NCBI RefSeq assembly: GCF_002079055.1
Contig: NC_047495.1
Span: forward strand, 62,001 to 126,000
Origin: Saccharomyces paradoxus
Lineage: Eukaryota; Ascomycota; Saccharomycetes; Saccharomycetales; Saccharomycetaceae
Length of the DNA: 64,000 nt
Reading direction: 5' to 3'
Shown one piece after another: positions 44,001 through 52,900 of the stretch (position 1 is its first letter; each line of letters begins with the position of its first letter). Made by a program: the position numbers and the translations under genes. The notes under the pieces are model-generated. The model was not told where the DNA came from. It saw nothing but the letters and a program-made list of their open reading frames with translations, and did not search any database.

Positions 44001-45197
44001 TGATATAGAAAGTGGATCAGTGGTTTTCAACTGAGTGAAAACAATCTCTTCTAGCTTATCTGATAAATCTTCTTCTTCATTGCTGGATGCCTGCTTAACA
44101 ATTTCATTTAGCACCCTGCAGAGGATGTATATACTAATCAGGGATTTTCTGTCCGCAAGGAATGCTTCCTCTTTTGCTACATCAATTGCGTTTTCTAGAC
44201 TTTTCAATTGTGAGTTCGCCACGGGCGGACTTGAAATAGTGCTATTGTTACCGTTACTAGCCTTAATCAAGGGAGCCTTGTTGGTAAGAGATGAGGACGC
44301 GTGCCTTTTCATGCCAGGAAGGCTATTGATACCGTTATTATGTTTATACTTCGAGGTTGTATTACTCGAAGATCTTGATAGACGCCTATTCATCAAAAAA
44401 TGAGCCTGAGAGGGATGCGCCTTTTCAAACTCATAATCTTTCAGTAGTTTTTCCACTTCTTCTGAAGCAGAGTTGGCCGCCTCAGATTTTGTCTTCCTCC
44501 AAAACATCATTGCATCAATTACAGGTTTCGGTTTTTTCTTTGCAATATGACCTAGAGATTTGATGATTTCATCAAAGCTGGGGTCAACGTCTTCTCCAAG
44601 GATTTCTACGATTGGGGGTTCTACCATGTCCAATTGCTGCAGACACATATTTAGTTTGTTCTCCGCATAACGAATAAACTTTGTAAAAAGGATATGAAGA
44701 GCATATTCTGATGGACTTTTCCAATCTGTAGCCATTTGCTGCCTCAAAGTGGTTACGTAATCCTCTGCTACAGATTTTGCTGTAATGTCCGCGGGCGCCG
44801 ACTCTTGCATATTTGGCTGCTTTTGTTGTTCAGATAGTATCATTGATATATTGTTTTGATCACTTTGCTCCTCAATGAAGGTTGATGAAGGAACTTGGCC
44901 CTCTCCCGGCTGTTGCTGCTGTTGTTGTCGTAAAAGTAGTTGATCATTTGAGGAAGTGCCTTCCGACATATCAATAGGAGATGGAATATCAATAATAGGT
45001 GCATTTGCGACGGATTGCTGAAGAGGAAGTATATTACCTGGCACTTCGCTTACTCGTTTCGAGCGATCCTGGCTTGAAGGATCAATATCTATTGATATCT
45101 GGTTATTGTTGTTAGAATTTTCTACCGTATTTGTCGGTGGGAAGGTGAATCCAATGCCTTGATCCCTCTGGGGCGGAAAAGTAAATCTCGAGGCCAT
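38064..45197 (-). CDS. TAO3: Giant scaffold of the RAM kinase network (Furry/Mor2 family)
   Basis: Tao3 binds Kic1 and Cbk1 and is needed for Ace2 activation, polarised growth and mating projections. The 2377-residue protein has a Gln/Asn-rich disordered start (about 1-130), then long HEAT/ARM-type helical repeats of the cell-morphogenesis N-terminal, central and C-terminal domains. Near the C-terminus a 17-residue block (EFHADGDY, LGRMDT) occurs twice in tandem, encoded at 38404-38505. I start at the ATG complementary to 45195-45197; the five codons upstream begin with TTG. Confidence 0.96.
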   Translation of the reverse strand: MASRFTFPPQRDQGIGFTFPPTNTVENSNNNNQISIDIDPSSQDRSKRVSEVPGNILPLQQSVANAPIIDIPSPIDMSEGTSSNDQLLLRQQQQQQPGEGQVPSSTFIEEQSDQNNISMILSEQQKQPNMQESAPADITAKSVAEDYVTTLRQQMATDWKSPSEYALHILFTKFIRYAENKLNMCLQQLDMVEPPIVEILGEDVDPSFDEIIKSLGHIAKKKPKPVIDAMMFWRKTKSEAANSASEEVEKLLKDYEFEKAHPSQAHFLMNRRLSRSSSNTTSKYKHNNGINSLPGMKRHASSSLTNKAPLIKASNGNNSTISSPPVANSQLKSLENAIDVAKEEAFLADRKSLISIYILCRVLNEIVKQASSNEEEDLSDKLEEIVFTQLKTTDPLSISSSLIKSSNWNSFAELLGSMSEKKFLSVSDRFIADLEKIPAYIPPELEPSTHLLILGMRYLKLKNYPLEKFEESADFMKSLSKFFTKTENFPVCLAYAEVTNQLLLPLAGSLTAEVNHPTWVEAMSTLLNTAKRLQADNKYWVSGFKLTVSILCASPPDLFSKQWLSLLEANASKVKSKSLNERIIFAVGLSRLVWVYLYRCPETLNNTTRTLTKLLQLYLNTRKKENWITGDFGLLNPLTDALISIGFLHPNFLMEQALIPLIRQSFNGSNLENINYEKLILTINTYKGLLVTKERPKFPEDDNRLYELNLNNITVNQVQEASSINHKEISDYFYKLFLLLDSSIGSEVWSPENQHQKQSSNAFSPFGFSFSNDNDSSKNKSFYVILFGTIIEAIPCCLSISRTIPYKSTIEILSRNAVHSEVMISSSSQNALRALASKKNPYTLVTWFAKYSFDFDEKTQSSYNMSYLSSKEYNRLLMLYVELLECWLEEFQSSNKEENKKETGLDGIRLLPIDPEQEESNETEKLEWKNTVTVIEEVEGNGLFFLCSHDAKIRRLGIQILRIIFKFDEAMMEKTEKLSSGHSRSSSHFAADRGTRLIDLLNECNTTTLINPHKATLSAVEKTRFSRLNSKYKRGLLIKLAESEYGVDAALWQRAFPKLLALVFKTCPMAMALCRSIVCIRLVQVHEIILRVANDVDFKLKNVLPETIVNQWKLYLIAACTSLTSTFDQKLHIPSNIPQHGRKKSQQIFTVQHQKIKSAKSIFKMVLPLLNAKYIMIRDAIITGLSSMNINIFKAYVEAIDVFLVAWKEESTNNQIRVEMFHILTILSPYLKADMIFNDEWILRKLSEFLQKTKQFLEKDSVQISYEYQSLRSYFAGLILSYYMAVREHPLINELFPFQARASCFNYLKEWCGYGEYEPISEERYAIMIKNTDNGRDRTAITTGIEFQKNRLQMIVLETMVVLCSDPITQTLDDNLELPIVISFDTEDLLAWIEALFDSDNTTVKNLGVRALENLLDKNRENFKLFRDVAFQCVSHHSHPSVAVLYYTTLCKSVLKLDNLVLDEDELVSLGLYGLVADKEDTRTFAVDLLSAVETKLHNSSYTKVFKERLANSSKTVYKSTAKEISSIFAELLSQDLCLRIFSSLVRILDLFPFEIKRDLLVLMVPWVNKFTLKSLEELDTFMVLNNLFYITIDLNDSLPNEVEQLWISLGKGNSFQNIHVSLEYIINSSMNHCNPLFVQYARDIVLYLANIPGGIGLLDTLLNNLEPKCMVPLAKHTFTEPMNNNKYSFLGNIWERLNYNGKRIIFSKAQLSIIFLVNLLTNLSESVKAKIPLLLHMSICLLDHYVPLIHESACKIASTLIFGLAPSHEKSEETVKLLRNKHALWSYDNLMKKGARSPKTMDLLIRNIISIFTDLHEFQVTWQRIALKWATTCSVRHIACRSFQIFRSLLTFLDQEMLRDMLHRLSNTISDGNVDIQGFAMQILMTLNAIMAELDPTNLISFPQLFWSITACLSSIHEQEFIEVLSCLSKFISKIDLDSPDTVQCLVAIFPSNWEGRFDGLQQIVMTGLRSANSLEITWKFLDKLNLLKDSRIIANTESRLLFALIANLPRFLNAMDRKDFTGIQVAADSLIELANAYKQPSLSRLIDSLAKNKFRSKKDFMSQVVSFISRNYFPSYSAQTLVFLLGLLFNKIGWIRVQTLEILKYVFPLIDLRRPEFIGVGADLISPLLRLLFTEYEAKALEVLDCVPNVSGSKMDKDVLRITMGNKDVKDGDNATTTLFGLPEDSGWSVPMPTMTAATTRHNVHAVFMTCGTSKSDEVSTHGSDDMDAVIEFHADGDYELGRMDTIVEFHADGDYDLGRMDTNDSISVAEEKDASLSHMWAELDNLDSFFTKDTNVPNISSKMGIGIPHGRSDSIETTRTDQTFSFESAPQLYDKKVSVILNRSLSRTPSNVSFKTHLADSFAVKINRNGKPRI
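38404..38505 (-). repeat. Diverged 2 x 51-bp tandem duplication in TAO3
   Basis: The copies at 38404-38454 and 38455-38505 differ at about ten bases, yet the encoded 17-residue units are nearly identical (Glu/Asp and Ile/Val changes). Most differences are synonymous, which implies an old duplication kept by selection on the peptide. Confidence 0.9.
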
Positions 45198-45768
45198 TTC
45201 AACGTATAGCAAAACTAAAAAGAATCCTCAAAATGGAACCACAATAAATGACCTGAACCTTCACACTTTAACCAGTCAAGACCTATTATAAAGGTCTAAA
45301 TCCACATTTGCTTTTCCTCTGCATTTACCGAATCCTTTATCCCAATTCTTGTAATTCTATATATATTTTCCTGTGTGGCTGTCGCTTCGTAATTAGTGAT
45401 CAAATGTGACAACCAGTTAAGTTCCAGTGGAGGTGAGGTCGATGTTACTTATTTGAAAAGAACGGTGCCACCCAAATAACCTCAGTGAGTTGAACAGAGC
45501 TGTGCTATACTTTCAAATTGGCATTACCATTTTAGCGCTTCATTTTGCGCTGTTTTGAGTGCATAGCCCTGAAAAAGTTAAAAGCGGGTAATAGAGATGA
45601 ATTTTTCAAATACTGAAATTTTGGTTTAGTCATCTGGATGAACTGCAGGACCATATACACTTCATGAGCGGTGGAGAACTAACCTCTATTGCATTATCTA
45701 GTTTTTATCTATCAGCTTTCATTGTTGTCGGTATTGATCGAGGAAAAAGGAAGGAACTAGGATTTACA
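45198..45768. promoter_or_regulatory. TAO3-MET18 divergent promoter
   Basis: A perfect Reb1 site (CGGGTAA) is at 45585-45591. An ATG at 45664 is in frame with MET18, with no stop for 35 codons, and could give a longer N-terminus if transcripts start upstream of it. Nothing else gene-like is seen. Confidence 0.5.
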
Positions 45769-48700
45769 ATGACACCAGACGAACTAAATTCGGCCATCGT
45801 TACCTTTATGGCCAATTTGAATATTGATGATTCGAGAGCCAACGAAACTGCTTCCGTAGTAACAGATTCTATTGTCCACCGATCAATCAAATTGCTGGAA
45901 GTTGTTGTCACGTTAAAAGATTATTTTCTTTCGGAGGATGAGGTAGAAAGAAAGAAGGCGTTGACATGTTTATCTACTATCTTAGCAAAGACCCCTAAGG
46001 ACCACCTATCTAAAAACGAATGCTCAGTTATATTTAAGTTTTACCAATCTAAGTTTGACGATCAAGCACTTGTAAATGAAGTTTTGGAGGGCTTCGCTGC
46101 ATTAGCGCCAATGAAATTTGTTTCCATTAATGAAATAGCCCAACTTCTGAGATTATTGCTAGACAACTATCAACAAGGCCAGCATTTAGCATCGACTAGA
46201 CTGTTACCTTTCAAAATTTTGAGAAAAATATTTGATAGATTTTTCTTCAATGTATCATCGAGCGAACAAGTCAAACGGATCAACAATTTATTCATTGAAA
46301 CGTTTCTTCATATTGCCAATGGGGAAAAAGACCCTAGAAATTTATTATTGTCGTTTGCACTCAATCAATCTATTACGTCGACCCTGCAAAATGTGGAGAG
46401 CTTTAAAGAAGACTTATTCGATGTTTTATTTTGCTATTTCCCAATCACTTTCAAGCCGCCAAAGCATGATCCCTACAAGATTTCTAACCAAGATTTAAAA
46501 ACTGCCCTGAGGTCAGCCATTACTGCAACGCCATTATTTGCCGAGGATGCTTATAGCAATTTGCTCGACAAGCTCACTGCTTCTTCACCGGTAGTGAAAA
46601 ATGATACACTCTTGACGCTATTAGAATGCGTTAGAAAATTCGGTGGCTCTTCTATATTAGGAAATTGGAAGCTACTTTGGAATGCTTTAAAATTTGAAAT
46701 TATGCAAAACAGTGAAGGAAACGAAAACACCTTACTAAATCCATATAATAAAGACCAATCAAGCGATGATATGGGCCAGTATACTAACTACGATGCTTGT
46801 TTGAAAATTGTCAATCTGATGGCATTACAGCTATACAACTTTGACAAAGTATCATTTGAAAAGTTCTTCACTCATATATTAGATGAGTTGAAACCAAACT
46901 TCGAATATGAAAAGAATTTGAAGCAAACCTGTCAGATTTTATCTGCCATAGGTAGCGGAAACGTTGAGATATTTAATAAGGTCATTTCATCCGCCTTCCC
47001 CTTGTTTTTGATTAATACATCTGAAATTGCCAAATTGAAGCTGCTGATTATGAATTTTTCTTTTTTTGTTGATTCATACATTGATTTGTTTGGAAGAATA
47101 TCTAAAGATTCATTGGAGGTACCGGTGCCAAATAACAAAATGGCCGAATATAAAGATGAGATCATAATGATTCTAAGCATGGCCTTGACCAGCAGCTCCA
47201 AGTCAGAGGTTACCATAAGGACTCTATCTGTGATTCAATTTACAAAAATGATTAAAATGAAGGGCTTTTTGACCCCAGAGGAAGTTTCATTAATCATCCA
47301 ATACTTCACAGAAACAATACTAACCGATAACAACAAAAATATATACTACGCTTGTTTGGAAGGGTTAAAGACAATCAGCGAGATATACGAGGATTTAGTT
47401 TTTGAAATATCTTTGAAAAAATTATTGGATCTGTTACCTGATTATTTTGGGGAAAAAATTCGTGTAAATGATGAAGAGAATATTCAGATTGAAACAATTT
47501 TAAAAATTATTCTTGACTTTACCACTTCGAGACATATTTTGGTCAAAGAGAGCATTACATCTTTAGCAACAAAATTGAACAGAGTAGCTAAATTTGCCAA
47601 ATCCAAAGAATATTGCTTTCTACTTATTTCAACTATCTATTCTCTTTTTAATAATAATCAAAATGAGAAAGTATTAAAAGAAGAAGATGCTCTTGCGCTC
47701 AAGCATGCCATTGAACCAAAATTATTTGAGATAATTACTCAGGAATCGGCCATTGTAAATGACAATTACAATTTGACACTCCTTTCTAACGTTCTTTTCT
47801 TCATTAATTTAAAAATCCCACAGAATATACACCAAGAAGAATTAGAAAGGTATAACAACCTTTTCATTTCTGGAGGTCACATAAGAATCTTGGACACACC
47901 AAACATATTGGCTATTTCATATGCTAAAATATTATCTGCACTCAACAAAAACTGTCAATTCCCTCAAAAATTTACAGTACTTGTTGAAACGGTTCAACTA
48001 CTTAAAACACACGCTCCAAGAATGACCCAAACTGAAAAATTAGGATATCTGGAATTACTGTTGGTCTTATCAAATAAGTATGTCCCTGAAGAAGATGTAA
48101 TAGGATTATTTGATTGGGAAGACTTATCATTGATTAATCTTGAAGTAATGGTTTGGTTGACCAAAGGATTAATAATGCAGAACTCTTTTAAGTCATCTGA
48201 AATCGCAAAAAAACTCATCAACTTATTATCTAATGAAGAGGTTGGTTCACTTGTAGCCAAGCTGTTTGAAGTTTTTGTCATGGATATCAGTTCTTTAAAG
48301 AAATTTAAAGGTATCAATTGGAATAATAATGTTAAAATCTTGTATAAACAAAAATTCTTTAGCGATATTTTTCAAACGCTAGTCAACAACTATAAAAATA
48401 CCGTGGATATGACCATTAAATGCAATTATTTGACCGCCTTATCTTTGGTGTTGAAGCACACCCCAAGCCAGTCGGTAGGTCCTTTCATTAACGATTTGTT
48501 CCCGCTTTTGTTGCAGGCTTTGGATATGCCTGATCCGGAAGTAAGGGTATCCGCTTTAGAAACCCTGAAGGACACTACGGATAAACATCAAAGTTTGATC
48601 ACGGAGCACATAAGCACAATAGTTCCATTATTGCTATCTCTTGCTCTTCCGCAAAGATATAATAATGTCAGTGTCAGGTTGATAGCCTTACAACTTCTAG

Positions 48701-48864
48701 AAATGATCACGACTGTGGTACCTCTAAACTATTGCCTAAGCTATCAGGACGATGTTTTAAACGGTTTAATACCAGTTTTATCCGACAAAAAGAGAATGAT
48801 AAGAAAGCAATGCATTGACACAAGACAGGTTTATTATGAATTAGGTCAAATTCCGTTTGAATAG
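45769..48864 (+). CDS. MET18: Cytosolic iron-sulfur cluster targeting factor (MMS19 homologue)
   Basis: Met18 is the HEAT-repeat subunit of the CIA targeting complex with Cia1 and Cia2. It delivers Fe-S clusters to DNA polymerases, helicases such as Rad3, and sulfite reductase. The 1031-residue protein is helical-repeat throughout, with the conserved C-terminal HEAT block (DPEVRVSALETLKD, then LSDKKRMIRKQ). An Asn run near residue 660 is one residue shorter than I recall for S. cerevisiae. I prefer ATG 45769 because it gives the orthologue start MTPDELNSAIV; an in-frame ATG at 45664 would add 35 residues. Confidence 0.95.
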   Translation: MTPDELNSAIVTFMANLNIDDSRANETASVVTDSIVHRSIKLLEVVVTLKDYFLSEDEVERKKALTCLSTILAKTPKDHLSKNECSVIFKFYQSKFDDQALVNEVLEGFAALAPMKFVSINEIAQLLRLLLDNYQQGQHLASTRLLPFKILRKIFDRFFFNVSSSEQVKRINNLFIETFLHIANGEKDPRNLLLSFALNQSITSTLQNVESFKEDLFDVLFCYFPITFKPPKHDPYKISNQDLKTALRSAITATPLFAEDAYSNLLDKLTASSPVVKNDTLLTLLECVRKFGGSSILGNWKLLWNALKFEIMQNSEGNENTLLNPYNKDQSSDDMGQYTNYDACLKIVNLMALQLYNFDKVSFEKFFTHILDELKPNFEYEKNLKQTCQILSAIGSGNVEIFNKVISSAFPLFLINTSEIAKLKLLIMNFSFFVDSYIDLFGRISKDSLEVPVPNNKMAEYKDEIIMILSMALTSSSKSEVTIRTLSVIQFTKMIKMKGFLTPEEVSLIIQYFTETILTDNNKNIYYACLEGLKTISEIYEDLVFEISLKKLLDLLPDYFGEKIRVNDEENIQIETILKIILDFTTSRHILVKESITSLATKLNRVAKFAKSKEYCFLLISTIYSLFNNNQNEKVLKEEDALALKHAIEPKLFEIITQESAIVNDNYNLTLLSNVLFFINLKIPQNIHQEELERYNNLFISGGHIRILDTPNILAISYAKILSALNKNCQFPQKFTVLVETVQLLKTHAPRMTQTEKLGYLELLLVLSNKYVPEEDVIGLFDWEDLSLINLEVMVWLTKGLIMQNSFKSSEIAKKLINLLSNEEVGSLVAKLFEVFVMDISSLKKFKGINWNNNVKILYKQKFFSDIFQTLVNNYKNTVDMTIKCNYLTALSLVLKHTPSQSVGPFINDLFPLLLQALDMPDPEVRVSALETLKDTTDKHQSLITEHISTIVPLLLSLALPQRYNNVSVRLIALQLLEMITTVVPLNYCLSYQDDVLNGLIPVLSDKKRMIRKQCIDTRQVYYELGQIPFE

Positions 48865-48983
48865 ATACTTGTATTTGATAATTTGTTTATATTGATTGAC
48901 ACTTGAAAATCATCGTGCGTATACTAATTAAATATAATTCTATATGTGTTCTGCTGAAAAAATAGCATTTAATTTTCTTACGT

Positions 48984-49604
48984 TTAATCTTCTTCGCTAG
49001 AATCTTCCTCGTCACTTAGTCCTACAGGTGCTAAACCCGGGGTCAGACCAGGATACCTATGATCTTTAACAGAATCGCTCTCTTTGATATCTTCTTTAAA
49101 TTGTTTTCTCTTGAATCTCCTTCTTTTACTCCTGTCCGCGTTCGCGGTGGAAACTGTTTGTTTCAAGATGTATTGCTGGATGTCGTCAAGCTCATCTCGT
49201 ACTTCCTCCTCTAAATCCCACGACCTTAAATTTTGAGAGTTTCTTTTAATCAACTTGTTCAAATACTTCCTCTCATGTTCAGTTAAAGTGCCCTCTTGTT
49301 GATGTTTTTTCAAAACCTGATACTTCGCCAGCTGTTCAAGTTGCTCCTTATCGTATTTGTGTTTCTTGACCTGTTTTTTTTTAGCTAACTTACATCTTCT
49401 TTTGATTTTGTGAACATCTCTATTTTGTAACTGTACCCTCTTTTTCAAATTTCTATCGATTAACTGAGCCTTCGACCCATTGTTTACGCTGGCTTTGCCA
49501 TTATTAGCTCTGATTTTAGGAACGCCAGGTAAAAGATTTGATAGCAGCCCATTAACAACAGATGTGGCCTGATATTTCGAAGTTTGGCTGAGTGAAGATG
49601 ACAT
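48984..49604 (-). CDS. RRT14: Nucleolar protein linked to rRNA processing and rDNA transcription
   Basis: Rrt14 was found in screens for regulators of rDNA transcription and is needed for rRNA maturation. The 206-residue protein is very basic, with clusters such as KKRVQLQNRDVHKIKRRCK and KRRRFKRKQFK, predicted helices and an acidic tail (SDEEDSSEED). It is convergent with MET18 (119 nt) and divergent from STH1. The first ATG is used. Confidence 0.93.
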   Translation of the reverse strand: MSSSLSQTSKYQATSVVNGLLSNLLPGVPKIRANNGKASVNNGSKAQLIDRNLKKRVQLQNRDVHKIKRRCKLAKKKQVKKHKYDKEQLEQLAKYQVLKKHQQEGTLTEHERKYLNKLIKRNSQNLRSWDLEEEVRDELDDIQQYILKQTVSTANADRSKRRRFKRKQFKEDIKESDSVKDHRYPGLTPGLAPVGLSDEEDSSEED

Positions 49605-49947
49605 TTTGACCTAACTAACTCACGCCCTAGATTGTTCGTATAGTACACAACCTTTTCACAAGCAATGTTTCCACAACTGTCAATCATTTCTATATTCCTT
49701 TAGTTAAGCTCATCGCAAATTTTTTCAAACCGGGTATAAAGTCACGTGCACTGTATCACGTGGCTGATTGGTACCCGCCCCGTGGCAAAAAAAGAAGACA
49801 CCAATTTCGCAGTGAGAAGAGGAAAAAGTTTATCAATAACGAAAACGAAACTTGAGAGGAAAAAGAATATAGAGAAAAACAAAGGCATTCAGCGGCTATT
49901 TGGTGGAGATAACAACACAAAGAGGCAGCACACTTTAGTAAGCGCAA
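49605..49947. promoter_or_regulatory. RRT14-STH1 divergent promoter with twin CACGTG boxes
   Basis: Two TCACGTG E-boxes lie at 49742-49748 and 49756-49762, 14 nt apart. They match Cbf1, and also the Pho4 core. A near-match to Reb1 (CCGGGTAT) is just upstream at about 49730-49737. The rest is the purine-rich STH1 leader. Confidence 0.6.
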
Positions 49948-52900
49948 ATGCTTCAGGAACGATCTGAGTTGATGAGCACGGTGATGAATAATACACCCAC
50001 AACAGTCGCCGCATTGGCTGCGGTTGCTGCAGCCTCTGAAACAAATGGAAAGCTGGAGTCCGAGGAACTACCTGAAATCACTATTCCTAAGCCAAGAAGT
50101 AGTGCACAATTGGAGCAGTTACTGTACCGTTATAGAGCCATTCAAAACAATCCCAAGGAAAATAAGTTAGAAATTAAGGCAATAGAGGACACTTTTAGGA
50201 CTATATCACGTGATCAGGATATTTACGAAACAAAGCTAGACACTTTGAGAAAGAGTATAGATGAAGGATTTGACTATGATGAAGAGTTATTAAACAAACA
50301 CTTAGTTGCATTACAGCTACTGGAGAAGGACACAGATGTTCCTGATTACTTCTTAGACTTACCAAACATCGACAACGATAAAACTACAGTGAAGGAAGTT
50401 GACTCCTTTGGAAAGAAACCAGTAAAAATTTCGACCGATTTCAATGCGAAGGCCAAAAGTTTAGGTTTAGAATTAAAGTTTTTTAACGCTACGAAGACTG
50501 CACTGGGCGATCCAGAAACCGAAATAAGGATTTCTGCACGTATATCCAACAGAATCAACGAGCTAGAAAGATTACCTGCCAATTTGGGCACATACTCACT
50601 AGATGATTGCTTGGAGTTTATAACAAAAGATGACTTATCATCCAGAATGGATACTTTCAAAATCAAAGCTCTTTTGGAATTGAAAAGTTTAAAGCTACTA
50701 ACAAAGCAAAAATCAATTAGGCAAAAGCTAATCAACAATGTTGCCAGCCAGGCACACCACAATGTTCCATATTTGCGTGATTCTCCTTTTACTGCAGCTG
50801 CGCAAAGATCCGTTCAGATTAGAAGTAAAGTGATTGTCCCACAAACTGTTCGCTTGGCAGAAGAATTAGAAAGACAACAGTTATTGGAAAAGAGAAAAAA
50901 GGAACGTAATTTGCATTTACAGAAAATAAACAACATCATTGATTTCATCAAAGAAAGGCAGTCGGAGCAATGGTCCCGCCAAGAACGTTGCTTCCAATTC
51001 GGTAGATTAGGCGCTTCATTACACAACCAAATGGAGAAGGATGAACAGAAAAGAATAGAAAGAACCGCTAAGCAGCGTTTAGCTGCTCTGAAATCTAACG
51101 ATGAGGAAGCTTATTTAAAGCTTTTAGATCAAACTAAGGATACTAGAATTACACAGTTATTAAGGCAAACTAATTCCTTTTTGGATTCTTTGTCGGAGGC
51201 TGTTAGAGCACAACAAAATGAGGCAAAAATACTTCATGGTGAGGAGGTCCAACCGATTACTGATGAAGAAAGAGAAAAGACTGACTATTACGAAGTCGCT
51301 CACAGAATTAAAGAGAAAATCGATAAACAACCTTCTATTCTCGTTGGTGGTACTTTAAAAGAGTACCAATTACGAGGTTTAGAATGGATGGTGTCATTGT
51401 ACAATAATCATTTAAACGGTATATTAGCAGATGAGATGGGTTTAGGTAAAACTATCCAATCTATTTCTCTAATAACATATCTTTATGAGGTTAAGAAGGA
51501 CATGGGACCTTTCCTAGTCATTGTACCGCTATCCACAATAACTAATTGGACATTAGAATTTGAAAAATGGGCTCCGAGCTTGAACACCATTATATACAAA
51601 GGTACCCCAAATCAAAGACACTCTTTACAACATCAGATAAGGATCGGAAATTTTGATGTCTTATTAACAACGTATGAATATATTATCAAAGACAAATCCC
51701 TTTTATCAAAGCATGATTGGGCTCACATGATTATTGACGAAGGTCATAGAATGAAAAATGCCCAATCGAAACTATCATTCACAATTTCCCATTATTACCG
51801 TACAAGAAACAGACTGATTTTAACAGGTACTCCTTTGCAGAACAACCTACCAGAATTATGGGCCCTTTTGAACTTTGTTTTGCCTAAAATTTTCAATTCT
51901 GCCAAGACCTTTGAGGATTGGTTTAATACTCCATTTGCTAACACTGGTACTCAAGAGAAACTAGAATTAACGGAAGAAGAAACTTTGTTAATTATTAGAA
52001 GATTACATAAGGTGTTAAGGCCATTTTTATTGCGTCGTTTGAAGAAGGAAGTCGAAAAGGATTTACCTGATAAAGTAGAAAAAGTTATCAAATGTAAACT
52101 TTCTGGTTTGCAACAACAGTTGTATCAACAAATGTTAAAGCATAACGCGCTATTTGTTGGTGCAGGGACGGAGGGGGCCACTAAGGGAGGGATTAAAGGT
52201 TTAAACAATAAGATTATGCAATTAAGAAAAATCTGTAACCATCCATTCGTATTTGACGAAGTGGAAGGTGTTGTAAACCCCTCAAGAGGTAACAGCGATC
52301 TTCTTTACAGAGTAGCTGGTAAGTTTGAATTACTCGATAGAGTACTACCGAAATTCAAAGCCTCGGGTCATAGAGTGCTAATGTTTTTCCAAATGACTCA
52401 GGTTATGGATATTATGGAAGACTTTTTGAGAATGAAAGATTTGAAATATATGAGATTAGATGGTAGCACCAAGACCGAAGAAAGAACAGAAATGCTGAAT
52501 GCCTTCAATGCCCCAAATTCAGATTATTTTTGCTTTCTTTTGTCAACTAGAGCTGGTGGTTTGGGTTTGAATTTACAGACTGCAGATACGGTGATTATCT
52601 TTGATACGGATTGGAATCCACACCAAGATTTACAAGCCCAAGATAGAGCTCACAGAATTGGACAGAAGAATGAGGTTAGGATTTTAAGATTAATTACCAC
52701 GGATTCTGTGGAAGAAGTTATTTTGGAAAGAGCCATGCAGAAATTGGATATTGACGGCAAAGTTATTCAAGCAGGTAAGTTTGATAACAAATCAACTGCA
52801 GAGGAGCAAGAAGCTTTCCTGAGAAGATTGATCGAAAGTGAAACGAACAGAGACGACGATGACAAGGCAGAGTTAGATGACGATGAATTAAATGATACTT

